Shown here in pieces: positions 13,901-22,340 of a stretch of DNA of 22,865 nucleotides. Source of the DNA: JANXQE01 sp035651635 (GTDB lineage Bacteria; Verrucomicrobiota; Verrucomicrobiia; Limisphaerales; UBA8199); assembly GCA_035651635.1 (NCBI GenBank), contig DASRFK010000326.1, positions 1 to 22,865 of the forward strand, read 5' to 3'. Numbering within the stretch: the first letter of the stretch is position 1; every line of letters begins with the position of its first letter. A program made the position numbers and the translations under genes. The notes beneath the pieces were generated by a model. That model did no database searches, was not told the DNA's origin, and saw only the letters and a program-made list of their open reading frames with translations.

Positions 13901-16900
13901 TGGTGACACAATAATGATCTTGCGTCCCGCCCGCAATATCTACTCCGTTCCGCCGCCATTGGTAAGTAAGCGAGCTTCCGACGGCCTTGCAGAAAAAGGG
14001 AACTGAACCGCCTTTGGTGATGACTCGGTCCCAAGGGACTACGGCCAGGTGTGGAGCGGCATCGCGCAAAAGAGCTAGACTATAGAAATTGCCTGCTGAG
14101 ATGCCGACGGCATTGTTTAAATCCGCGGGGACAGGCGTGATTCCGCTCTCCTGACCCCAAGCGATGACCCTGCCGTCGGCTTCCAGCGCAAGGCAGTGGG
14201 AGTACCCTGCACTAATCGCCACCACATTTGTTAGATTTGAGGGCACAAGGCCTTCGCCATTTCCGTCTTGCCCCCACACAAACACTGTTCCGTCTGCTCT
14301 GAGGGCCATACTTTTCTCGTCGGCAGCTGAAATCATGACGACATTTGTTAATCCCGCCGGCGGACTGGCCTGGCCCCAATCATTTGCTCCCCACCCCACC
14401 ACTGTGCCATCGGCTTTTAACGCCAGGCTGTGGCCTCGCCCAACGGCAACGGCTACTACGTTAGTGAGTCCTGCCGGGATTCGATTGTCCAGACTTCCAT
14501 TGAGGCCCCAGGCCAGGACGGTTCCATCGGACATAATGGTCACATTCTCGGACCCTGCTGCTACGGCAATGACATTGCTCACCCCCGCGGGTACTGTCGC
14601 CGGGCCGAAAGCGCCGTTGCCCCAGGCCCTTACCGTGCCATCAGCAAAGAGAGCCAAGTCATCCACGAGGCCCGCCGAAATCGCAACTACATTGCTTAAA
14701 TTGACAGGAACATTCGTGTAACCCCACCCATTGTCCCCCCACCCTAAGATTGTGCCATCGTCTTTCAGAAGAAGTGCGTGGCTGTAACCTGCTGAAATTG
14801 CAACGACGTTCGATAGCCCCTTCGGAATGTGCGTCAGGACCGAGGGGTCATTTCCCCAACCGGTTAACTCCATAACCGAAAGCAGTGCCGGAGTGCTGCT
14901 GATCGTGCCGCTCGCATTGCTAACCATTACCGAGTACAACCCAGAATCGCAGGGCTGAGCGTTTGTGACTGTGAGTGTCATCTGTGTCTCGCCAGGCAGG
15001 CTGCTCCCATTAAACTGCCACTGATAAGAAAAAGGAGTAAGCCCGTCCGATAACACCGAGAATTGGGCTTCGGAGCTGATCGCGACCGAAATGCTCTGAG
15101 GTTGCGATATGATCTCCAGCGGCAGCGGAATTTCAATTACGGCATTCAGCAGGGTGGAATCCGCTTCCTCGGCCCAGCCGCACTGGTCGGAAACTGCCAA
15201 AGGGTCCGGTTGAACCATCTTGATCCGGCCCACACCCTGTGAGCCAATCGATGTGTCCGTGGACCAACAGAAAAACGTAACAGGTTGACCGCTGGCCCAA
15301 ACGAAATGCTGCACCCAGGCCCTAGAACCGTCGTTTGCCAACCACGGCTCAGGGTCAATCAAACCAACCCAGAGAGCGCGATCCACTCCGCCATAGCTGG
15401 AAAACGTGTTGCTCACCCAAGTCTGCTCTTTCTGGTCGTTAATGGTGACTAAATGCCCGCCCATGGAAACGGCAGTGGCCTCAGCGTCGGTCCAACTGCC
15501 TGGCTGCAGCAAATAGTACGGGTGATGGTTGGCGGGGTTGGTGATTGGTCCAGCCAATATGCCAACCGTCCCGCTGCTGGGCGCTGCCAACACGACCACC
15601 GTGAAACTGTTCGTCGCGCTTAACCGAGGCACGCCTTGTTCTGAGACCACGGTCGTGATCATGTTTGTACTTGGCGCCTGCGGGCTGCTTGGCGCCCAGC
15701 GAATAATGCCATCATTGTCGATCGTCATACCGCCAGGCGGATTGATGAGTTGATACCTCATCGGGTCAGGAGGGATGAGGAGGTCCGTAGCCGTATTGGA
15801 GACCACCAATTGACCCGGCCATTGCAGAGTCCTGTCAGGCTGGGCCGGCAAGGACAGCAGACGGCTAGGATCATCAACCACCACGGCGAAACTGTTGGTC
15901 GCTCCCAGGTTCGGTATTTCGTTGTCAGTCACCACAGTTGTGATCACGTTTGTGCTGGGCACCGGCACCCCGATCGGCGTCCAGCGAATAATCCCCTCGC
16001 TGTCAATGGCCGCTCCAGCTGGCGGATTGATTAATTGATAGCCAAACGGTTCATGGGGACGATTAGCATCCGTAGCAGTGTTGGTCACGACCAACTGAGT
16101 CAGCGAGCTAATCGTTCGGTCCATCTGGGGAGGAAGCATCGGGGCGTGATTCACTTGGCCCGCAGTGGGAGGCTCGATCGTTATTAAAACATTGTCAAAA
16201 TATTCGATGCCACTAGTGTCCCCGCCCATGCTCAGATAGGTCAGAGGCGAGTGGGTGTAGGTATCGTCGACGGCGGTACCTAGAAGGTTGGTGGCTGTCT
16301 TTGGATCGGTATAGGCGAAACCTTTATCCACATAGAGACTCCAAGTGCTACTAAACGGGTCGAAAGTGATGCGCACCGCACCTTTTTCCGGGAGTGGCCC
16401 TAACCCTGGCCCTAGCCCCAGTGGATCGGGCACGTCGATGAGAATAGTTTCTGGTCCATTGAGAGTTAAGTCAAATCGAGCTAAGTACATCCGGTTTCCG
16501 ACCATTCCGCCTCCCCTAAATGCATAGCCTTGAGCAGAGCCAGAGGGGTCTGCATTATTTATCGCGGGAACAAAGAAAAAGCCATTATTGAATTGCTGGT
16601 CCGAATTGGATACGTTGAACGCCCATTCCACCTTTCCTGAGTTCGCGCTAAGGGTGTTGGAATATCCAGATAACGTAGAGGTATCTAGCGATACGCCAAC
16701 TCTGGAACTCCCCCATGCTGGGAAGATTACCAGCTGCCCGTCGGCGACCTGGACAGTGCCAAAGAATTGTGAGAAAGTGGTGAACTCCAGTAACGAGCTT
16801 GATCCCGCGTCAAAGTTGTTTTGATAGACGGCGATTGTTTGTCCCTTAGCGGATGCGGCCACCAACAAGGCTAGGGTGAAGCCGGCAAATTTAGTCCTTA

Positions 16901-16910
16901 GGGCTTTCAT
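10911..16910 (-). CDS. Giant secreted mosaic protein: He_PIG, C-type lectin, Ig and RCC1 repeats, 1999 aa
   Basis: Starts at ATG 16910 with a signal peptide (residues 1-23). Residues about 25-245 form a jelly-roll, lectin-like domain. Then come two putative-Ig (He_PIG) domains (about 255-440, 'YQLINPP.G..ID..GIIRW.P'), a C-type-lectin-like domain (about 455-593, NPANHHPYYLLQPGSW, SMGGHLVTINDQ), an Ig domain (about 600-680, YQWQFNG...D.GLYSV.VSN), RCC1-type repeats forming a propeller (about 680-950, 'VVAISAG..H.LALKADGTV..WG') and a second Ig domain (to about 1037). Three more He_PIG domains follow (to about 1325), then a second C-type lectin (about 1335-1473), Ig, RCC1 propeller (about 1565-1847), Ig, and a C-terminal domain with LQSTTNL and a terminal FFRLSQ, typical of verrucomicrobial secreted proteins. 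Probably a cell-surface adhesin or glycan-binding protein; no catalytic motif seen. Confidence 0.88.
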   Translation of the reverse strand: MKALRTKFAGFTLALLVAASAKGQTIAVYQNNFDAGSSSLLEFTTFSQFFGTVQVADGQLVIFPAWGSSRVGVSLDTSTLSGYSNTLSANSGKVEWAFNVSNSDQQFNNGFFFVPAINNADPSGSAQGYAFRGGGMVGNRMYLARFDLTLNGPETILIDVPDPLGLGPGLGPLPEKGAVRITFDPFSSTWSLYVDKGFAYTDPKTATNLLGTAVDDTYTHSPLTYLSMGGDTSGIEYFDNVLITIEPPTAGQVNHAPMLPPQMDRTISSLTQLVVTNTATDANRPHEPFGYQLINPPAGAAIDSEGIIRWTPIGVPVPSTNVITTVVTDNEIPNLGATNSFAVVVDDPSRLLSLPAQPDRTLQWPGQLVVSNTATDLLIPPDPMRYQLINPPGGMTIDNDGIIRWAPSSPQAPSTNMITTVVSEQGVPRLSATNSFTVVVLAAPSSGTVGILAGPITNPANHHPYYLLQPGSWTDAEATAVSMGGHLVTINDQKEQTWVSNTFSSYGGVDRALWVGLIDPEPWLANDGSRAWVQHFVWASGQPVTFFCWSTDTSIGSQGVGRIKMVQPDPLAVSDQCGWAEEADSTLLNAVIEIPLPLEIISQPQSISVAISSEAQFSVLSDGLTPFSYQWQFNGSSLPGETQMTLTVTNAQPCDSGLYSVMVSNASGTISSTPALLSVMELTGWGNDPSVLTHIPKGLSNVVAISAGYSHALLLKDDGTILGWGDNGWGYTNVPVNLSNVVAISAGLVDDLALFADGTVRAWGNGAFGPATVPAGVSNVIAVAAGSENVTIMSDGTVLAWGLNGSLDNRIPAGLTNVVAVAVGRGHSLALKADGTVVGWGANDWGQASPPAGLTNVVMISAADEKSMALRADGTVFVWGQDGNGEGLVPSNLTNVVAISAGYSHCLALEADGRVIAWGQESGITPVPADLNNAVGISAGNFYSLALLRDAAPHLAVVPWDRVITKGGSVPFFCKAVGSSLTYQWRRNGVDIAGGTQDHYCVTNAQPTDGGLYTVIVSNQLGTVVSRAASLSVIYAVTTQAPTLPTQRDWVISTLTDLVITNTASDVADPNLVLSYQLINPPPGATINLAGIIQWTPGVLQGPSTNIFTTVVTDNGFPALSATNSFLVIVGQVNHPPLLPPQTDRTISSLTQFVVTNTATDPDLPAERLVYELINPPVGMVIDNQGIIRWTPTGVQVPCTNIIITAVTDDGTPNMSATNNFTLVVMDPRNVLYLPQQPDKTLQWPAELIVANTATSLLVPTNGMAYHLISAPPGATIDNQGIIRWVPSGAQVPSTNLITTEATDEGTPPLSVTNSFTVVVLALPNRGSVDVLGGPIINPANHHPYYLLQPSSWSDAEATAVSMGGHLVTINDQDEHFWVKSTFSSYGGVDRALWIGLIDPEPWLPNDGSWTWIEHFIWAGGEPITFFCWSTQGQPSYGVGRIKMCKPDPSWSWDQAEWAEEADATLLNGVVELPIYETLPLAITMQPQSISVGIGGDATLTMVAESTAPIQYQWQFMSTNLLGATSASLTLTNLQPSQSGPYRVILSNLNGTLASATAVLSVQGIVGWGVSSYGVLDFPSTATNIVAMSCGTLHSLALRADGTVVAWGNDGNGQIDVPSGLTKVAAIAAGDFFSLAIKPGGRVIGWGYGLYAGQLNFPLSLTNVIAIAAQGDHSLALRADGTVVGWGDDTFGESDAPAGLSNVVAIAAGNTFSLALRADGSVASWGAYAWSSSGIIEAYVPPDLTNVVAITAGTTHSLALRADGTVIAWGFGLGGDTNVPSGLTNVVAIAAGNAHSMALKADGTVVQWGTLNGDVPQPVDLQNIVGVAACANFSLALLRDGAPSFTVQPWDKSVPQGDTITFSAKAVGLQSLDYQWQFNGTPITGATADTFRITNAQPANGGTYDVSISNRLGVAVSRQARLVVSEAPVRQPQLRMTRVEASFTLTWPTNATRFTLQSTTNLVSPAAWTAVSPAPVVINGLSTVTNPISAIQQFFRLSQ

Positions 16911-16919
16911 GTTAGACCC

Positions 16920-16965
16920 GGGGCCATTTCAGTGGAGAGCGGAACTTGTTCTTCTAAATGGCCCC
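16920..16965 (-). promoter_or_regulatory. Stem-loop just upstream of the giant gene's start
   Basis: GGGGCCATTT (16920-16929) and AAATGGCCCC (16956-16965) form a perfect 10-bp stem with a 26-base loop, ending ten bases before the ATG at 16910. In the leader mRNA it would sit over the ribosome-binding region. Confidence 0.5.
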
Positions 16966-17042
16966 AACTCCCCACTCCTTTCTAGCCACTTTTTTCATGG
17001 TCCCTTTTTGATTAGCAATAAAGACCTTCTCACCAAGTAGTA

Positions 17043-17061
17043 GAATAATCAATGATTATTC
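17043..17061. promoter_or_regulatory. 19-bp perfect palindrome, candidate operator
   Basis: GAATAATCA (17043-17051) and TGATTATTC (17053-17061) flank one central base. AT-rich, about 135 bases upstream of the giant gene's ATG, in a region without genes. The form is that of a binding site for a dimeric regulator; no regulator gene is adjacent. Confidence 0.45.
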
Positions 17062-17471
17062 GGGTTGCGGGTGTGCAAGCAAGGCACTAATTTGGTGAAG
17101 CGATGGCAAAATAGGGCCAGCGTCGCCCGGAAGGGTTTGGAGGATGCGGCACTCCAATCGCGTGAGACTCTCAAAACTCTCAGCCGCAGCTCGCATCAAG
17201 CGGACGCGTTCAAACTGTTACTCCGGTAATTGAGCCTGTGGGTAGCGATTTGTTGCAGGCCGACGGTCTTGGTCATTGGACCAAAGAAGCGTGAGTATTT
17301 CAGGATCATCGCGCACTTTTACCCTGCTCAGTGAGGTTCAACGATGTCCGGTATGCTTACAGAATGGCTTGAGTCAATACTTCGGGCACTTGAACCAAGG
17401 GTCGCCCGAGGCGAGCTGCGGCCATTACGCAACCCTAACGATGCGGATTCTTAACGGAGTTCTACGTTCCA

Positions 17472-18950
17472 TTACTCCCGGGACCCCCGGTGCGCTTCGG
17501 GCACTTTCTCGGTCTCGCCCAGCACCTCAAGTGCTTGGTCCACGATTTTCTCCAACTCGTCGAGCTTTCCGGCGTTCGCGAGCGGCGTGGTGCCTTCCAT
17601 GAGCTTGCCTACCGCCGAGGGGTCCTTGCCGCTACTCAACCAGCGCTCAATCCCGGCGCGGACACGCTTCATCTTCGCCTGAATGCGCAACTGCGGGTGA
17701 TCCACGGGCTTCTCCACCAGCGGTTGTCCCGTCAGGAACTTCCGATAGGCCGCAATCGCTTCCCCACTGAAAGCGCTGTCCCAAAGGCGCTTGGGGAGAT
17801 CCGTGCCGGTGGCGCCCATATTCACGCCCACAAGAACGCAGCCATGGTTGTAGTGCCAGGCGAGGTAGGTTTCCCAATCTACGACGGATAATCCGGGCAT
17901 GCCTGCGTTGGCCTCCACGCCCGCCCAGGCGGGACTCCCGTGCTTCTCCAGTTCGTCATAGATGGGTTTGAAGCCCTCCCCGAGAACCTGGAGCGGATAG
18001 GTGGTCCAGCCGGGCCGCGAATACTTGTTGAAGGCCGTCCAGATGGGAGCGCTCGTCGTCTCGACGGGCGCGGGTGCGGCCACATGGGGGTAGAGCTTCT
18101 CCGGGAGGATACCCGCAGCGACGAACTGCTCGCACCAGAACGCAATGGTTTCCTGAATGATGTTCGCGAGGGCCTTGTGGAAATCGTCCGGCGGGTGGTC
18201 CGCGCTGAAGCCACGATCCAGGAGAGCCCGGTAGCCCAGCGGTGTCGCGGGCACGCCGTCTTCCTTAATCAATTTCGCGACCTCGGGATCCGTTTGCGAG
18301 TAGTCGTCGATGCCGGGTTCCAAACCCACCAACACTCCCGCGAAAAGGGCTTCCTTGCCCTCTGTCTTGAGTTTCGCAATCTCTTCGCGGAGGACAGGCC
18401 CGATGACTTTTGAGACGATCCGTGTGACCTCCGCCCGCATTTTCTTGCTGGTAAAGCACATGTTCGGCGGCATGCGTTCGAGCACGCCGTGGTTCAGGTA
18501 GCGCACCTTGTTCGGCGGTCCGTCCCAGCTGTGCCACTCGACGTTGTATTTGTTGTTCGGGTCGTAACCCGGCTTGTTGGGATCGAACCAGTTCCACAGG
18601 TCCGGGCGGTTCTTCCAGTGAAGATGGAAATCGAAATGGAGCATCACGGCCATATCGTGCTCGCGTGCCGCGGCGAACGCACTCCGGATGCGGTCGGGCA
18701 ATTGCTTCTCGAGTTCAAAAGTCGCGTTGGGCAGGCCGAAGCCCAGAATCCGGGTCTTGCCGTTGCCCTTCATGCCAACCCGCTCGGCCAGTTCCCCTGC
18801 TTTTTCGGGGGAACTCCAGAAGATTAGGTATCTGGGTCCTTTCGACGTGACAGGCGCGTTGCTATTCGCGGGCGGTGCCGGCGGAGCCTCGGCCTTCACA
18901 TTGCCGAGAAAGGCGGAGACCAAAAGGCAGATGAGGATCTTTGATTTCAA
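17472..18950 (-). CDS. Secreted protein, possible TIM-barrel glycosidase-like, about 492 aa
   Basis: No ATG opens this frame. It could start at TTG 19052 (526 residues) or TTG 18950. I prefer 18950 because the protein then begins with a signal peptide (MKSKILICLLVSAFLGNVKA) followed by a Pro/Ala linker. The mature part has alternating strand/helix segments of a barrel: RYLIFWSSPEKAGELAERVG, KTRILGFGLPNATFE, AFAAAREHDMAVMLHFDFHL, ALFAGVLVGLEPGIDDYSQ, ILPEKLYPHVAAPAP, SPAWAGVEANAGMPGLS, YLAWHYNHGCVLVGVNMGA. The C-terminal 90 residues are helical. Acidic residues in LGLEPG-like (VGLEPG) and GVEANAG segments could be catalytic; I cannot name the family. It sits near other secreted hydrolases, which suggests polysaccharide turnover. 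Confidence 0.7.
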   Translation of the reverse strand: MKSKILICLLVSAFLGNVKAEAPPAPPANSNAPVTSKGPRYLIFWSSPEKAGELAERVGMKGNGKTRILGFGLPNATFELEKQLPDRIRSAFAAAREHDMAVMLHFDFHLHWKNRPDLWNWFDPNKPGYDPNNKYNVEWHSWDGPPNKVRYLNHGVLERMPPNMCFTSKKMRAEVTRIVSKVIGPVLREEIAKLKTEGKEALFAGVLVGLEPGIDDYSQTDPEVAKLIKEDGVPATPLGYRALLDRGFSADHPPDDFHKALANIIQETIAFWCEQFVAAGILPEKLYPHVAAPAPVETTSAPIWTAFNKYSRPGWTTYPLQVLGEGFKPIYDELEKHGSPAWAGVEANAGMPGLSVVDWETYLAWHYNHGCVLVGVNMGATGTDLPKRLWDSAFSGEAIAAYRKFLTGQPLVEKPVDHPQLRIQAKMKRVRAGIERWLSSGKDPSAVGKLMEGTTPLANAGKLDELEKIVDQALEVLGETEKVPEAHRGSRE

Positions 18951-19197
18951 CAGCGCGAATACCCATTCTCGTATTTTCCACGCATTTGCGCAAACGCGGA
19001 GCGTGCTCCGAGAACCTTCAGAAGGAGGACTTTGCCGAGCACTTTCACCCAAGTCAGTGACCCTGCACGTGCGAAATTAGGAATCCTGTCAGCTACAGGT
19101 TCGGGACGTGCGCGGGACGGTGCCACCAGACATCTTGGGTTAGCCGGTTTTGCGCCAAATCTCGCATTGCAGCTGAGCCCACAACGAAAGGCCCGCG

Positions 19198-19545
19198 ATG
19201 ACGTCCGCTCTATTGCAACGGTTGGAGTCAACACTGTTCCTCGATCTGCGCGCCGCATCCTCAGCCGGTTCGATGGTTGACGCGGTATTTCCGACAGAAT
19301 ACTTTGACGTTGTGGACCGAATCACGATTGACCCGAACCAGTGTGGTGGAAGGCCTTGCATCCGCGGAATGCGCATTCGGGTAAAGGATGTGCTAGATAT
19401 GTTGGCCGAAGGGGCCACGGAACAAGAGATCCTTAGGGATTACCCAGATCTCGAAGCCGAGGATATTCGGGCTTCACTAGCCTACGCTGCCCGCTACTTT
19501 GACCACCCCATTTTGGTAAATAACGGAGATGCGGTTTCTTGTTGA
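19198..19545 (+). CDS. DUF433 family antitoxin, 115 aa
   Basis: ATG 19198 has AAAGG seven bases upstream; a second ATG at 19273 would give the more compact 90-residue form usual for the family. Residues about 38-105 are the DUF433 core: DRITIDPNQCGGRPCIRGMR, then IRVKDVLDMLAEGATEQEIL and the helix LEAEDIRASLAYAARY. This winged-helix-like domain is found in antitoxins paired with PIN-like DUF5615 toxins, exactly the gene that follows with a 17-base overlap. It is predicted to neutralise the toxin and bind the module's own promoter. Confidence 0.88.
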   Translation: MTSALLQRLESTLFLDLRAASSAGSMVDAVFPTEYFDVVDRITIDPNQCGGRPCIRGMRIRVKDVLDMLAEGATEQEILRDYPDLEAEDIRASLAYAARYFDHPILVNNGDAVSC

Positions 19546-19714
19546 TGCGCAACTGCCACCGGGATTAGTGCAGTTTTTGGAACAACGAGGTCACGAGGCA
19601 AAGGCCGTTCGAGATGTCGGTCTGCGCGAAGCGCAAGATCGCACTATTTGGGCTTTTGCGATTTCAGGCAATTGGGTCGTCGTAACGAAGGACGAGGACT
19701 TTGTGCTTTCTTAG
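19529..19714 (+). pseudogene. DUF5615 PIN-like toxin, truncated, 61 aa
   Basis: ATG 19529 follows GGAG closely and overlaps the antitoxin gene by 17 bases. The protein starts MRFLVDAQLPPGLVQFLEQR and continues GHEAKAVRDVGL...IWAFAISGNWVVVTKDEDF, the N-terminal half of DUF5615/Mut7-C-like PIN toxins with the acidic residues Asp6, Asp56 and Asp58 (the last two in KDEDF). Full-length relatives run about 100-120 residues and continue with a W-x-R-I segment. Here a TAG at 19712 ends the frame, while a neighbouring frame reads RRLKWMRI just downstream (about 19741-19764). This points to a frameshift that removed the C-terminal half. Probably non-functional as a nuclease; a natural short form cannot be excluded. 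Confidence 0.75.
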
Positions 19715-20128
19715 CCAGAGCGCTGCGCCAATTCATCGGCGGCTAAAGTGGATGCGGATTTTCTCCGATATACATGAGATAAATCGTTATGAGCGCATTC
19801 AAAACCGAAATGGACATGTTCTTTTCACGAAATTGCTATTCGCAAAAGGAGCGTTCGAGGGTCCAATCTTGCCGGGAGTATCGGCTTGCAGAGGACAAAA
19901 ACGACCTCATCTACGCACAAGAAATCGCAATGCAGGTTGCGGAGGGAAAAATCGCTGACGTCCAAGACTAGAATCTGGGCATTTTCTACACCGGTGGATT
20001 CAAGGTCGATGTGTTGCAGTGCCACGTTTCCAAGCGGCTTCCAAACCCCAGCACCTCCAAATAATCCGGATCCACCTCCTCAGCCGGGCTTGCCCGCTGG
20101 CCAGTAACGTCTTCGTCTGCGGGGGGCG
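19715..20128. other. Region between toxin remnant and hydrolase gene
   Basis: About 410 bases. The first part is the decayed 3' end of the toxin gene. A plus-strand frame at 19789-19971 (60 codons, MSAFKTEMDMFFSRNC...) has no recognised relative and no clear ribosome binding site, so it is not called as a gene. I see nothing else. Confidence 0.45.
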
Positions 20129-22156
20129 TTAATGACCGACCGCAAGCTTCCAATCCTCGTCAAAAAACCCGGCCTCTACGATGCCACCGGGCTTGCGCGT
20201 GGAAACCGGAACGCTCAGGTCCAAGACCGCCCAATCGGGCAGCTTGGGAGTCTGGCGCGCGTTGTTGAGATAATCAAACTCGCGAAACGTGAAGCCGCTG
20301 TTGATGACGATGTAATGCCTGGGATTGAGAGGGTTGGGGTAGATCAACACGGGCACATGCGTATCCGCCGGATAATTCGCTTGAGACGTGTGCACGCCTT
20401 GCGCGTCCCAGCGGATTGGCAATTGGGCCACCACCTTGGCGATGAGCTGGTTGCTCTGCGGATCACCCCAAAGCACCAGATTGTTCGCCGCGATCTCGGC
20501 GTCCGACACTTCGGTATCGTTCTCAACGCGTGCCTCGCCGCGAAACTGCCGGCGCCAATGTTCCATTGCGTGATTCATTTCCGCCGTGGCCCATGCGCCC
20601 ACCTTTTCATTCAAAGGCGGTCCGGTCGGGCGCACCATGATGAAGGCATCCATGAACGCGTCGTCGATTGGGCCCTGAAGGGCGTGCTGCTTGCGCAACG
20701 ACGCATCGTTTGACGAAGCGCTTACCGCCGCCCACTGGCCCTCTCGTTTGCGGAAATGGGCCACCCACGAGCGGTCTGACATCACGTCAGGCGCCTCAAG
20801 TTTTTGGCCATCCAAAATCACTTGCGGGTGCCGCGTATTGTCCAGCGGACAAAAACCCGGGGCCATGGCAAAGGTCAGAGCGTTGATATTTGTGGTGGAA
20901 GCACGGATGGCGCCGGCTACCGTGTCGAGTTCGGCCTCCACGCGCGCGCGGTCCCAATGATGTTCGAGCCCATCCACCGTGATCCACTCCATTTGGTTGT
21001 AGCGCAGGGTCCAGGTTGTAAAACGCACCTTATGCGGCATGGGATCGCGGCCTTTGCCCACGATGCTGTCGATGCGGCGGTTGATTTCTTCCTTGGCGGT
21101 GGGATGATAGCGATGGGCTGTCTGGGGACCGATGATGTGCGTCATGGTCATGCCTTCGCCGGCCAGGGCGATTGCCATCCGGTCGGCCGCCTGCTTTTGT
21201 CCGTCAATTTCACCGCTATACGCTACCAGAGGGCAATTGAACAGGTTGGCGGCGTAATCAATCGAGTCGTAAAGGTGCCAGAGCTTCTGTTCATAAACAC
21301 TGGGTCGATCGGCGCCCGCCATATTCAGCTGTAAAAACTCGGCGGTCTCGGAAAAGCCAGCTCCGGGCGCCGCTGCCGCCCAAAGCCCGGCATAGTGGGT
21401 GGCAAACTGCCAGCACGCCGCTCCGCCCATCGAGAAGCCGCGGACGACCAACCGGTTCTCGTCAATGGGATAGCGTTTCCGGACACTTTCCAATGCCTCG
21501 AACAGGTCGGTCTCGCCGGCGAAACGATTCGCATTGCAGTAACGGCCATAGAGGTGCAGGACGATGCTGTCGGTTGGAGTGAATTCGCCGCGGTTCTTTT
21601 CGCGATCGCCGATAAAGGCCAGTTCACTCAGTTGCTCGCCGCGACCATGGAACCAAAAGTCGAGGCGAAACCTATGCGAGGTCTCCGGATGATAAGAAGG
21701 CGGCACAACCAGTCCGTACGGTTGCACGGAACCGTCAATCTTTGAAATGTAAGCGCGCACGACCAGGCCCGTTTTCGAAGCCCAGGGCGCAAGGCCGTTG
21801 CCCAGGGCTTTCACGCGCACCATGCCCTCTGTTAGTAGCTGGCGAGCCGTTTGAACCTCATTGCTGTGATAGAATTCGTTAAACCGTAAAGCCCAATCTA
21901 CGGCTTTGTGATAGATCTGCACGTCCGGCAGCAGCTCCAGCAAAGCGGGCTTTCCAGAGAGCTCCACGCGCAACGATTGAAACTCCTTTCCCAACTCGGC
22001 TACGCCCTTCTCGAGTTCTGCGCGGTCGGTGTCTGAAATCGCTATGCCCGGTGGCGGGATGAGTTTAACATTTTCGGAAGTATTTTCGGCTGCGGGCGCT
22101 CCCGCCGTGAGCAAGACGAGCGCGCCAGAAATGGCACAAAGCAAATGTCGGTGCAT
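20129..22156 (-). CDS. Secreted alpha/beta-hydrolase (prolyl-oligopeptidase-like), 675 aa
   Basis: Starts at ATG 22156 with a signal peptide (MHRHLLCAISGALVLLTAGA, then PAAE). After a helical N-terminal region (about 40-120), residues 140-355 form an alpha/beta-hydrolase: QPYGLVVPPSY, the oxyanion-like FWFHGRGE, VVRGFSMGG with nucleophile Ser242, AYSGEIDGQ with a candidate Asp318, and HRYHP with His348 or His351. The remaining 300 residues are beta-rich (YVIINSGF-type and FTTWTLRYNQ segments), close to uncharacterised prolyl-oligopeptidase-like proteins of Planctomycetes and Verrucomicrobia. Likely an exported esterase or peptidase; the substrate is unknown. Its upstream region has a TATAAT-like -10 (22302-22297, minus) but no good -35. 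Confidence 0.82.
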   Translation of the reverse strand: MHRHLLCAISGALVLLTAGAPAAENTSENVKLIPPPGIAISDTDRAELEKGVAELGKEFQSLRVELSGKPALLELLPDVQIYHKAVDWALRFNEFYHSNEVQTARQLLTEGMVRVKALGNGLAPWASKTGLVVRAYISKIDGSVQPYGLVVPPSYHPETSHRFRLDFWFHGRGEQLSELAFIGDREKNRGEFTPTDSIVLHLYGRYCNANRFAGETDLFEALESVRKRYPIDENRLVVRGFSMGGAACWQFATHYAGLWAAAAPGAGFSETAEFLQLNMAGADRPSVYEQKLWHLYDSIDYAANLFNCPLVAYSGEIDGQKQAADRMAIALAGEGMTMTHIIGPQTAHRYHPTAKEEINRRIDSIVGKGRDPMPHKVRFTTWTLRYNQMEWITVDGLEHHWDRARVEAELDTVAGAIRASTTNINALTFAMAPGFCPLDNTRHPQVILDGQKLEAPDVMSDRSWVAHFRKREGQWAAVSASSNDASLRKQHALQGPIDDAFMDAFIMVRPTGPPLNEKVGAWATAEMNHAMEHWRRQFRGEARVENDTEVSDAEIAANNLVLWGDPQSNQLIAKVVAQLPIRWDAQGVHTSQANYPADTHVPVLIYPNPLNPRHYIVINSGFTFREFDYLNNARQTPKLPDWAVLDLSVPVSTRKPGGIVEAGFFDEDWKLAVGH

Positions 22157-22340
22157 GGGTTCAGCCTGAGGAACATCGTTCGATTTGGCAATGGATCTTG
22201 CAATAAGTTGCCGGCCAGGCCGGGCGGAACCGGTTCAGTCAGCTGCAGTCACGAGCAATCGCTGCGCAGTGCTTTCCGACTCCGACGACTCATCATATTA
22301 TAAGCTATTTTAGTTCGACTTTTCGGGGGAACCAAGTTCA

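Larger units (their letters stand above)
16911..17471. other. Intergenic regulatory region, 561 bp
   Basis: Holds the leader of the giant gene, including a stem-loop and a perfect palindrome (listed separately). A 36-codon plus-strand frame (17344-17454) starting MSGMLTEWLESILRALEPRV has no recognised relative and no clear ribosome binding site. I see no other gene. Confidence 0.5.

Noticed and set aside
11416..15358. Plus-strand open frames across the giant gene (for example 14164-14721)
   Set aside because: They are shadows of the repetitive RCC1/Ig coding sequence and contain no recognisable domain.
18985..19010. Palindromes TTTGCGCAAA and CGGAGCGTGCTCCG upstream of the 17472-18950 gene
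   Set aside because: Short, GC-rich and adjacent to the uncertain start; no evidence for regulation beyond the symmetry.
22297..22302. TATAAT-like -10 for the hydrolase gene
   Set aside because: No acceptable -35 at 16-19 bases, so not called as a promoter.
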